Assembly: GCA_964450915.1 (NCBI GenBank)
Contig: CAYVFG010000002.1
Location: 14,277 to 78,276, forward strand
Length of the DNA: 64,000 nt
Source: HO2-45-11b sp964450915
Lineage (GTDB): Bacteria; Patescibacteriota; Andersenbacteria; UBA10190
Direction: 5' to 3'
The notes under the pieces were generated by a model. That model worked only from the letters and a program-made list of their open reading frames with translations, was not told where the DNA came from and made no database searches. This document shows positions 43,244 through 51,006 of this stretch, in pieces (position 1 is the first letter of the stretch; each line of letters opens with the position of its first letter). A program made the translations under genes and the position numbers.

Positions 43244-43272
43244 ATGATAAGCTAGAACTATCTAATTGTCAA
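43244..43272 (-). promoter_or_regulatory. Near-consensus sigma-70 promoter (TTGACA-17-TATCAT)
   Basis: On the minus strand TTGACA (43272-43267) directly follows the TAA stop of the DPM1-like gene, and TATCAT (43249-43244) comes after a 17-nt spacer. The predicted start is near 43237, giving a leader of about 39 nt to the ATG at 43198. Confidence 0.8.
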
Positions 43273-43977
43273 TTACCCAAATAGCCGTAACTTCCAAACC
43301 AACAAGAATGCTTCACGGATAATGGCCTTGCTCATCTTAGATTGGCCTTCTCTGCGTTCCGTAAAAATAATGGGCACTTCTTTTATTTTTTTCTTCATCT
43401 TCCATGTTCGATGATTCATTTCTACTTGAAAACCATATCCATCAGCGCGCACGGTTGAGAGGTTAAGTGCTCTGAGTGTTTCTGCGCGCCATGACTTGAA
43501 TCCTCCCGTTACATCCTTATAGGGCATACCTGTAATAGCGCTTGCATATACATTGCCGAAGACGCTAATAAGCAATCTGGGTAATGGCCAGTTAATAACA
43601 CTGATACCGTGCGAGTATCGGGAGCCGATTACTAAATCCGCCTCTTGTAATCCGTGCAATAAACGAGAAACGTCTTTCGGGTCATGGGAAAAATCAGCAT
43701 CCATTTGAACGATAGCGTCAGCCCCGTGTTCTAAGGCATACGTAAACGCATGCACATATGCTGCGCCTAGCCCTTGTTTTTTCTCTCGGACAATAAGATG
43801 CAATAAGGGATATGTTTCTTGCAATGCTCGAACAATATTCTGTGTACCATCCGGAGAATTATCATCCACAATCAGCACGCTCAAATTTGGAATATTCTGA
43901 GCGAACAGATCATGAATCATCTGATCAATATTTCCTTTTTCGTTATATGTTGGAATGACGACCCACGGTGATTTCAT
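43273..43977 (-). CDS. Polyprenol-phosphate mannose synthase-like GT2 (DPM1 family)
   Basis: 234 residues. WVVIPTYNEKGNIDQMI, IVDDNSPDGTQNIV (D38, D39) and IVQMDADFSHDPKD (D93) are the DPM1 motifs, and YGFQVEMNHRTW and FTERREGQSKM its C-terminal landmarks. It makes polyprenyl-phosphate mannose or glucose on the cytoplasmic face. It is the last gene of the eleven-gene minus-strand operon and overlaps the GT9 gene upstream by 4 nt. It is a paralogue of the 20881 gene (VMDADFSHEP there). The promoter of the 50-codon mini-unit starts directly at its stop codon. Confidence 0.87.
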   Translation of the reverse strand: MKSPWVVIPTYNEKGNIDQMIHDLFAQNIPNLSVLIVDDNSPDGTQNIVRALQETYPLLHLIVREKKQGLGAAYVHAFTYALEHGADAIVQMDADFSHDPKDVSRLLHGLQEADLVIGSRYSHGISVINWPLPRLLISVFGNVYASAITGMPYKDVTGGFKSWRAETLRALNLSTVRADGYGFQVEMNHRTWKMKKKIKEVPIIFTERREGQSKMSKAIIREAFLLVWKLRLFG

Positions 43978-45029
43978 ATAGCTGGATTATGCACCATATC
44001 GGTCAACACTGCCATAATTTCATCTACCGTAATGACGGATAGACAGCTTTTTGTAGCTTGCTTGCCTGGCATATTCCAGTCAATATAGCCCTGATTTTTC
44101 CATTCTTGGGACGTGAGATTAATCTGCGTAGACCCTTCTTTTAAAAAGCCCATTTTATAACCCGTAGGCCCAAGCAATGTGCGATGTTTTTTTGCATCAT
44201 CGGCAATATATTCATTCAAGAAATATGCCGGATCCGCTCGATGCAAAGGCTGGTCGCAAATAAGGGTAATCACTGGCAAACCCACTGCTGCCGCAAAGTG
44301 CAACGGACCAGAAAGCACGCCGATAGCGGCATCGCAATAGGTAAGTGTTGCAATATTTTCACGCAACGTAAGCGGGCGGCCCTGATACTCATGGACATAT
44401 TTGCCGCCAAACCAAATCGGTGGAGCGCCGTATGTTGAGGTAATTCGTTGCTCTAATGCAGAAATCCTGTCAGCATTCCAACCTCGAGTCGTTCTCCCTT
44501 CAAGTCCCTCAAGCAGCACTATTCTTGGGTGCGGATATTTACTCATTACTTCTCGAGCAACTGCGCGATCATCCTCAGATAGGTATAGCTTATAATTCGT
44601 ATTAGATTCTTCCGGCAATTCCACCACGTCATACATTTTTTTCATCGGATTTTCATCTTGCTCAATGCCTAAATCTAATTCATATACGCCGTCGTACTTA
44701 TTCGACGACTTTTCTTGCTCATAATACTTCTTGCTCCACGTAGGAATACGGCGCCCCTCTTCTATGCATATCGACCCGGAAAGCGACATATGCTTTTCAT
44801 CAAAATGCACCAGTGTATCGATATGGGGATTTTCCAGCATGAGAGCGATGCAAAAACCGCTTTGATTCCTCTTCCCATAGAGATTCTTCTTATTTTTAAA
44901 TCCCCAAGCAGTAACAAATGTAATGTGGCAATCCGGATATTTCTTTTTTAACGTTTCAAGTATCGGGGGGACGAAGAAGACCATATCGCCCATGTTTCCT
45001 ACATGTTTAATAAGAAATTTTTTACTCAT
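43974..45029 (-). CDS. GT9-family glycosyltransferase-like protein
   Basis: 351 residues. FLIKHVGNMGDMVFFVPPIL is the acceptor-side loop of the Glyco_transf_9 family, and GVLSGPLHFAAAVGLPVITL resembles the family's SGxxHxAxAxGxP signature. The donor-side loop is less typical (VLLEGLEGRTTRGW). A cytoplasmic nucleotide-sugar enzyme; sugar unknown. It overlaps the downstream DPM1-like gene by 4 nt and the upstream gene by 8 nt. Confidence 0.75.
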   Translation of the reverse strand: MSKKFLIKHVGNMGDMVFFVPPILETLKKKYPDCHITFVTAWGFKNKKNLYGKRNQSGFCIALMLENPHIDTLVHFDEKHMSLSGSICIEEGRRIPTWSKKYYEQEKSSNKYDGVYELDLGIEQDENPMKKMYDVVELPEESNTNYKLYLSEDDRAVAREVMSKYPHPRIVLLEGLEGRTTRGWNADRISALEQRITSTYGAPPIWFGGKYVHEYQGRPLTLRENIATLTYCDAAIGVLSGPLHFAAAVGLPVITLICDQPLHRADPAYFLNEYIADDAKKHRTLLGPTGYKMGFLKEGSTQINLTSQEWKNQGYIDWNMPGKQATKSCLSVITVDEIMAVLTDMVHNPAI

Positions 45030-46110
45030 GATGAATCGTTGAAGCTAATTCTTCTAACCGTTTTTTCGACTCCGCATAATTATACTTTTTCAGTCGCTCC
45101 TGAGCCGTCCGCACAACTTCGCTGTAATATGAATCATCTTGCAGCAACTGCGTGCCTTGCAATACAAGCTGTTCCAAAGCGGTTGTATCTGTTGCGGTTA
45201 ATTTAGGGAATAAATCGTCCTGTCCGTCGGAATTTGCTCCGATACTCGGGGTGCCTACTGCGGCGCAGTCAACTTGGACACGGCCGCGAGTGAACGTATA
45301 ATCCGTATTAATTACGAGCATCGCTTTCGAAAGCATTTCTAAATGTTCTTGCCAGGGGGTAAACGGAATGATGTCGTATTGCGCACCTTTGAGCTCAGAT
45401 ACATCAAGTTCCATATCTTCGACAGCAGACATTTGGATTCGGTATTGTGGGAATTTTCCTTGTAACTTTTTTGCCACGACCTCTCCTAGTATGATATTTT
45501 TCCTATCTGTTACGCCTGCAACATAAATAACATTTCTCTTGTTATTTCTGGTTTTAAACTTTTGTGATGCAAATTCAACAGGATATGGTTGAGGCAAATA
45601 TTCAACACGCACAGCGCCCGCAACTTCCTGCCAGGCATCCTTCGTACTCTCAACAATAGTTAAAAATATATCGCACTGCTGTATAAAGTGTATTATTTCT
45701 TGCTTCTTTTCCGGCGCGCTCTCCCATACATCTTTGAGAATCCCATACGGCTGAGTCGGCACGCCTAAAATCGTAATATCTGGATACGTTACACGAAGTT
45801 TTTTTAGAAAATTCACCATCTCATGCCCATCGCTTAGCTGATAAACAACCAGCAGAGTATCGAATTTTTCAAAATAGCTCATATCATAAGACGAAGGCCA
45901 TGAACCGGTGAGGCGTTTCATAATTTTCCTGTATATACCCGGCATGAAATAGGTGAGGGGGATATGCTCTCCTTTCAGAGCTGACACGTAGCATCCAAAA
46001 CTCGTCGGATCGATTTCTTTTATCGGATCGCATACGTAGTTTGGGCGAGCATCGCTATGGCGCCATATCTGCTTTGTTTTGCTTGAATATTCTACGACAG
46101 CGAAGTTCAT
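45022..46110 (-). CDS. GT-B-like glycosyltransferase, poorly defined
   Basis: 362 residues. Two alpha/beta halves are suggested by the first part, which starts MNFAVVEYSSKTKQIWRHSD, and by VIYVAGVTDRKNIILGEVVA, which has the position of a GT-B donor-side loop. The C-terminal half contains VQVDCAAVGTPSIGAN, where GT4 enzymes have the E-x7-E region, but the two glutamates are missing. I therefore call it GT-B-like, not GT4. It could be a catalytically altered glycosyltransferase or a partner protein. It overlaps the MurJ-like gene upstream by 4 nt and the GT9 gene downstream by 8 nt. Confidence 0.6.
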   Translation of the reverse strand: MNFAVVEYSSKTKQIWRHSDARPNYVCDPIKEIDPTSFGCYVSALKGEHIPLTYFMPGIYRKIMKRLTGSWPSSYDMSYFEKFDTLLVVYQLSDGHEMVNFLKKLRVTYPDITILGVPTQPYGILKDVWESAPEKKQEIIHFIQQCDIFLTIVESTKDAWQEVAGAVRVEYLPQPYPVEFASQKFKTRNNKRNVIYVAGVTDRKNIILGEVVAKKLQGKFPQYRIQMSAVEDMELDVSELKGAQYDIIPFTPWQEHLEMLSKAMLVINTDYTFTRGRVQVDCAAVGTPSIGANSDGQDDLFPKLTATDTTALEQLVLQGTQLLQDDSYYSEVVRTAQERLKKYNYAESKKRLEELASTIHHE

Positions 46111-47657
46111 ACTGTTTTTTTCTTATATATTTTTGCCGTAATAATATCAATAACCTCATGCATCTCTTCCAATTTCCATGCATACGCACAAACACTGTAT
46201 ATAACGATTCCTACGACAAGCGGAATGGCTATTTCGACAGCGCTATTAAATGCAACGAATGGTCGAATTGCCCAAACGGCTGCACATGCAACTGCCGTAA
46301 TGATAATTATTTTCACGTATGCGATGTGCTTAAAAATATAATGCAGTCCAGAAATAGACTTCGTAAGATACAGGTAGTAGAGAAAAGCTGACGATAGGGG
46401 AACAAGAGATGACGCAAGCGCTAATCCTGCAACGCCCATATGGGGCACAAGCAACGCAAACAATGCCATTGCTACAACTTGCGATGCAATAGTAACAGCA
46501 ACGGCGGTGCGGGTTTGCTTAAGCGCTAAAATTGCGTGTCCGAGTACGGAGCTAATTCCTGTTGTAGTAAGACCGAGAACGAGATAGAGCAGTGCAAGGC
46601 TGGTAAGGTTCGCATCGGTATCGGTGAAAGATCCGTGATGATAAATAACGTCGACGATAGGGTGACGCAATAATGCTACCGTAATAATGAGCGGGAGCGT
46701 CGTAAATACTATCAACCTCATTGACCTGCCGATCGTTGTTCGCATGCCGGCAGTATCCAACGTGCTGGCCTTTTCGGAAAGCAGGGGATAAATAACGAGC
46801 GTTACCGAGTTGATAAATATAATAGTTATTAATTGAGTGATTTTTTCTGCAAACTTAAGCGCAGACAAACTTCCTTCTTCCAAACCAGAAACCAATACTC
46901 TGTATACAAGCCCTGCGCCCTGCGTCGCAATAACGGAGAATATAAACGGATACACAAGATGAAACAGCGAACGCAGCGCCGGATCTTTAAGCCGTACAAA
47001 AAATCGATACCGCATGCCTTCTTTGAGCAATCCCCACACAAGAAGGCCGAGCTGGACGATTGAACCTACAACAACGCCTACGGCGAGAGCGTAGATGCCG
47101 ATACTGTGAACAAATAGCATAATACATAGAATGGATATGCTTGGAGCAACGATTCGGAGCAATGCCGGCAATCCAAAATGTTTCAGCGATTGCAGCATCG
47201 ATGTGGCAAATTCGACCATGAATAAAAAGAAAAAAGACGGCAATAAAACTTGCAGTAGGTGAGACGTAAGCTGAGTAGTTGCAGAATCAAACCCAGGCGC
47301 TATAAGACGCACAAATTGCGTGCTGAAGAAAAATACAATTGAAATTAAAATAATATATATAAGCCCTATCGTATTCGTAATATTGAGCGCTAAATCCCAC
47401 GCGCCTTGTTTATTGTTCTTGGTTAATCGATCGATGAATAGCGGAATGAAAATTGCAGTGACGGATCCGCCCATGAGCATCTTTGAGAGCAAATCGGATG
47501 TTGATTGCGCCATAAAGAATGCATCCGTTTGATGACCTGCACCGTAGTAATACGCGACTATGAGCTGCAGTACGAATCCGAACAGCGCACCAAGAGATGC
47601 CGTTATTCCGATAATGCCTGCATTTTTTGCAGTGTGCTGGAATTCGCTTTTGCTCAT
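46107..47657 (-). CDS. MurJ/MviN-like lipid flippase
   Basis: 516 residues, about fourteen membrane segments. The MurJ landmarks are visible: KMLMGGSVTAIFIPLFI after the second segment, RLIAPGFDSATTQL after the third or fourth, and FATSMLQSLKHFGLPAL. MurJ flips the peptidoglycan precursor lipid II; in a glycan locus a MurJ-like protein may instead move another lipid-linked glycan, and a dedicated murJ probably exists elsewhere in the genome. The location, within a cluster of glycosyltransferases and beside a second-type flippase at 49576, favours the glycan role, but this is inference. It overlaps neighbours by 4 nt on both sides. Confidence 0.8.
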   Translation of the reverse strand: MSKSEFQHTAKNAGIIGITASLGALFGFVLQLIVAYYYGAGHQTDAFFMAQSTSDLLSKMLMGGSVTAIFIPLFIDRLTKNNKQGAWDLALNITNTIGLIYIILISIVFFFSTQFVRLIAPGFDSATTQLTSHLLQVLLPSFFFLFMVEFATSMLQSLKHFGLPALLRIVAPSISILCIMLFVHSIGIYALAVGVVVGSIVQLGLLVWGLLKEGMRYRFFVRLKDPALRSLFHLVYPFIFSVIATQGAGLVYRVLVSGLEEGSLSALKFAEKITQLITIIFINSVTLVIYPLLSEKASTLDTAGMRTTIGRSMRLIVFTTLPLIITVALLRHPIVDVIYHHGSFTDTDANLTSLALLYLVLGLTTTGISSVLGHAILALKQTRTAVAVTIASQVVAMALFALLVPHMGVAGLALASSLVPLSSAFLYYLYLTKSISGLHYIFKHIAYVKIIIITAVACAAVWAIRPFVAFNSAVEIAIPLVVGIVIYSVCAYAWKLEEMHEVIDIITAKIYKKKTV

Positions 47658-48895
47658 AGCGGAGCTCCGTATGCAAGCGTTACAGAAGCTACATGCATAA
47701 AATCAAGCAACGCAATAATTACCAGCAACGCAAGAAAAACTTGTACAAAACGATCGTTTTTACCAATAAATTGCTGCATCTTATGCAATCCAAGCGACGC
47801 AAACCATGCAATGCACCATGCTACAGGAATCCATGCACCCAAAGATAACGTTATAAGCAATGCAACGCCCACGAACAGATCAATGACCACTCTATTGCGA
47901 GTAGTTCTAGTAAGGCAATAGAGCAATACGGCAATCCCAATACAAGCAAAAAATATGGCAAAGAATCCGACGTATGCGCCAGCGGCATGAGAAACCTTGA
48001 TTTGATTCGGATCAATGAGAGCGTCCTTGAAAGATAACTTCGTAATTGCGGTATGTGTTGCAACCAGGGCTAACGGTAGCCACGTCGAACACGCGACAAT
48101 GCATGCTCCAAAGAGTGCGGACAAGCGCGATCTGCCAACAATGCGAAACACCCACCATGCTATCAGCAATACCCCGAATACGAGTAGGCCATATAGGGCC
48201 ATGCTTGTCGTACTCCCAATAGCAGACAGTCCCTGCAATCCGGCAATGGCAATAAGAAGAAGGTGATCGCGCAAGAGTGGGCGCCTTTGCAGGAATGGAA
48301 ATGCAATGAGGGCAAGCCCTGCTAGCACAACGATTCCGCCAACTTGCTTAATGAGCGCTGGATGCAATACTTCATCTGCCGTATATGCAAAGGGATACTG
48401 TTGCGGCGCCCCATCAATGAAAAAGTGAACCTCTTCTCCGGAAAAATCGTTATCGAATGTCCTATTTCTAAGCGCAATGTCCGTTGAAATAGAATCTGAA
48501 ACCGTTACATGAATGCGAAGAGTTTCATCCTGAGCGCTTGCAACAGGATGATCAAATATAAACTGGGTGGGAACAGTTTGATCGATATATAGCGAATTAA
48601 CAGTTGCAGTCTCCAGCACAGTGTCGCCGCGCATCAGCTGAAGAGTAATAATTCCTGTGTGATGCAATAACGGATGCAGAGGCAGGAAATATATTCCTAC
48701 TCGGGAAATAATTTTATTATGAATAACAGCATCTTGGTCATACGAAACACCTGCTTGCATCGGTACGAGATACTTCGACTCTTCAGTAGGAGTTAATTTT
48801 ATAAATTGCTCATCTGTTTTTATCGTGAAAAAAGAAGCCCCAAGCGCTATAAGAGCGATTCCGATTGCTAGCTTGATTATTCCCATCTTATTCAT
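47654..48895 (-). CDS. Membrane protein with N-terminal extracytoplasmic domain, unknown function
   Basis: 413 residues from MNKMGIIK at 48895; the frame extends upstream, but the start is fixed by a 4-nt overlap (ATGA) with the 59-residue gene before it. After an N-terminal segment there is about 150 residues of beta-rich soluble sequence (including ITLQLMRGDTVLETATV), then seven or so membrane segments. The layout, a beta-rich domain followed by a hydrophobic C-terminal half, resembles a shortened version of the GT-C proteins at 1113 and 9449, but no acidic pair of GT-C type is visible, so I do not call it an enzyme. It overlaps the downstream MurJ-like gene by 4 nt. Confidence 0.62.
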   Translation of the reverse strand: MNKMGIIKLAIGIALIALGASFFTIKTDEQFIKLTPTEESKYLVPMQAGVSYDQDAVIHNKIISRVGIYFLPLHPLLHHTGIITLQLMRGDTVLETATVNSLYIDQTVPTQFIFDHPVASAQDETLRIHVTVSDSISTDIALRNRTFDNDFSGEEVHFFIDGAPQQYPFAYTADEVLHPALIKQVGGIVVLAGLALIAFPFLQRRPLLRDHLLLIAIAGLQGLSAIGSTTSMALYGLLVFGVLLIAWWVFRIVGRSRLSALFGACIVACSTWLPLALVATHTAITKLSFKDALIDPNQIKVSHAAGAYVGFFAIFFACIGIAVLLYCLTRTTRNRVVIDLFVGVALLITLSLGAWIPVAWCIAWFASLGLHKMQQFIGKNDRFVQVFLALLVIIALLDFMHVASVTLAYGAPL

Positions 48896-49071
48896 ATGCG
48901 CGTTCTTATATAATACATCGTCACAAACATACAAGCAGCGGCTGCTAACGCAGGAAATACGAGCACTGAGAACGTAGCAGGGTGCAGGTAGCGGGCATAC
49001 GCCACAATGCTGGCAGAAATGATGAATGCGATACCTAGCAGCAAATCTATATTTCTCTTTCGCGATTCCAT
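48892..49071 (-). CDS. 59-residue two-segment membrane protein
   Basis: ATG at 49071, stop TGA at 48894-48892. The product MESRKRNIDLLLGIAFIIS... has two hydrophobic segments (about residues 9-25 and 33-53) separated by ARYLHPATF and ends RTRI. The frame is held in the operon by overlaps: 25 nt with the gene before it (49047-49607) and 4 nt (ATGA) with the gene after it. Such overlaps and the membrane-protein pattern argue that it is real. No family recognised. It may be a small partner of the adjacent beta-domain membrane protein. Confidence 0.7.
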   Translation of the reverse strand: MESRKRNIDLLLGIAFIISASIVAYARYLHPATFSVLVFPALAAAACMFVTMYYIRTRI

Positions 49072-49607
49072 AGGCTTTTTATATAATCCTTTGTCTGAGA
49101 CATAGTAGGCATCACTGGATATACCCTAGCATGAATGTCGCTTACGCTCCATTGAACAGGTTCCCCGTCCGTAAACAGCATCATATCGATAGACTGGTTT
49201 GTATCCTGAAACGATGCAGTAACTGGGAATAGCAATGTTTTCGTTTGCAATCCTGCCTTGTCTACATCTTTATTGTAGAGCTGTTCCTTATCATACCCAA
49301 GCCAAAATACGCCATTTCGGACGCCTAAGTCTATCGTATTTGCATGCTCGGGATTAAACGTGATAGTTATGGCAATCTCTTTTCCAAATACAGGAGAATT
49401 TATAAATACATCTGCATGCGCTAAGGATTCTAAAATATGCGTAGTATTATCTTGAATAGGGTAGGGGATAGCATGTATGGTTTCCAATGGAGCAATGTTT
49501 ACCGGCCCCGAATACAAAATAGGGCGAATATATATAGCGCCCGTAATGATAAGCGCCAACAATATGCAGATGCTGCTATTTGCGAATAATCGATTTTGCA
49601 TACGCAA
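49047..49607 (-). CDS. Single-pass membrane protein with extracytoplasmic domain, unknown function
   Basis: 186 residues. An N-terminal membrane segment (about 12-30) is followed by an extracytoplasmic domain of about 150 residues containing IAITITFNPEHANTIDLGVR and FTDGEPVQWSVSDIHARVYP, strand-rich in pattern. The domain is comparable in size and pattern to the soluble part of the 47654 and 3323 proteins. There is no transmembrane C-terminus and no enzyme motif. It overlaps the flippase gene upstream by 32 nt and the 59-residue gene downstream by 25 nt, so it is inside the operon. Possibly the soluble partner of the two membrane proteins that follow it. Confidence 0.65.
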   Translation of the reverse strand: MRMQNRLFANSSICILLALIITGAIYIRPILYSGPVNIAPLETIHAIPYPIQDNTTHILESLAHADVFINSPVFGKEIAITITFNPEHANTIDLGVRNGVFWLGYDKEQLYNKDVDKAGLQTKTLLFPVTASFQDTNQSIDMMLFTDGEPVQWSVSDIHARVYPVMPTMSQTKDYIKSLWNREREI

Positions 49608-51006
49608 TATCTTTCTCAGTAATTTCTTGTATAAGCCAAAGAACTATAACGAAGAGTAATCCTAGGAGCACATATTGCCCGAGAAGCGCAATGCCTGACA
49701 CTTTCCAAAAATATGTCGGCAATACAGCACATACGGTTGCGACGCAGACATTCACAGTGCTGCGCACAGGAAATGAGATCTTGAATACTTGAAAGGTATA
49801 CACTCCCAATGCAATAAGCCCAAGAGCCCCAGCAATGGTTGTTTGCCATGCCGCACCAATAAGGCCGTACATGGGAATCAGGAACATGCCCAACACGGCG
49901 CTTGTAACTATCATCGCACCTGTTATATACAATCCAACCTTTGCCTTGCCGGCACCGGCGACTATGTTCGCTAGGAGCAAATAGAACGACAAGCAGCCGA
50001 GCCCGAGCATTAATATCGTTAAAATAGGCGCTGCTTGGATATACTTGGTTGAGAAAAATAGTATCACAAGCCCCTTGCTTGTTGCGGACGCAAGAACGAT
50101 GCTCGGAACGATGAGAATGATCAGGTATCTCAATGCATCTTTGATAAATTGGATAGCTTTATCGTGGTCTGCCCCGGGGCGAGTGAGCGCCGCCACACTC
50201 GGAAGCAACACGAACGATAATCCTTGTAGCAGCATGTATGAAATCCTTGAAAGCGTTACGGCAGCATTGTAGTATCCGGCAAGGACGTCATTTTTGAGCA
50301 TCGCTTTCACCATGAATAAGTCTTGGCTCATCAAAATTTGCAAGCCAACCAAGATAATCGCATACGTGCCGGCAAACGAAAGAAACGATCGCACATGAAT
50401 GGCATGCCCCTCGCTTTTTGGAATATTCCGTGTCCAATACCATCCAAGAATTGCAGCAATGATTCCGCCAATTGCGAATCCTGCCAGCGCGCCGTAGAGA
50501 GAAAAGAAATAGAGCAACGCCAGCGCGCCGCACAATTTTGCAATTGCATATATAGAGGTTAAAAATGCCTGCGCATTAAAACGATGCATGCCGCTCAAAA
50601 ATTGAACATAAATTGGATAGAACGCCTGGAAAAAGATAATGACCGAAACAAACAGGACATATAAACTCAAATGAGGATCGTGCAAGGCAAACGCAATAAG
50701 AGGTGAGGCAAGAGCTAGCAGCAACGACAGCCCGATACTGATTAAGAGCTGGAGCCGAAGCGCGTGCGACAGTATCGACTTCGCATGCTGCGGATCCTGG
50801 GCAACGAATTTTGAAACGGCGCTTGGCACTCCAAGAGTCAAAATCATTCCAAAAATTGTTTGAATAGAGAGCACCACACCGTATATTCCATACTCCGCCG
50901 GTCCGAGTAATCGCCCAATTAATACATGCGTTGCATAACCAAACAGCAGCACGATTGCCTGAGCTACCATTAACGCAATTGCTCCTGTTAATTTTGTCTG
51001 TTTCAT
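49576..51006 (-). CDS. Wzx-like oligosaccharide flippase (MOP superfamily)
   Basis: 476 residues, about fourteen membrane segments. The start (MKQTKLTGAIALMVAQAIVL) leads into GRLLGPAEYGIYGVVLSIQT, the MOP/polysaccharide_synt loop after segment 1, as in flippase-type exporters. It would move a polyprenyl-diphosphate-linked oligosaccharide outward. It resembles the flippase at 7637 in this loop (GRVLGTDQYGQYSFA there). It overlaps neighbours by 4 nt (upstream) and 32 nt (downstream), inside the eleven-gene operon. Confidence 0.83.
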   Translation of the reverse strand: MKQTKLTGAIALMVAQAIVLLFGYATHVLIGRLLGPAEYGIYGVVLSIQTIFGMILTLGVPSAVSKFVAQDPQHAKSILSHALRLQLLISIGLSLLLALASPLIAFALHDPHLSLYVLFVSVIIFFQAFYPIYVQFLSGMHRFNAQAFLTSIYAIAKLCGALALLYFFSLYGALAGFAIGGIIAAILGWYWTRNIPKSEGHAIHVRSFLSFAGTYAIILVGLQILMSQDLFMVKAMLKNDVLAGYYNAAVTLSRISYMLLQGLSFVLLPSVAALTRPGADHDKAIQFIKDALRYLIILIVPSIVLASATSKGLVILFFSTKYIQAAPILTILMLGLGCLSFYLLLANIVAGAGKAKVGLYITGAMIVTSAVLGMFLIPMYGLIGAAWQTTIAGALGLIALGVYTFQVFKISFPVRSTVNVCVATVCAVLPTYFWKVSGIALLGQYVLLGLLFVIVLWLIQEITEKDIAYAKSIIRK

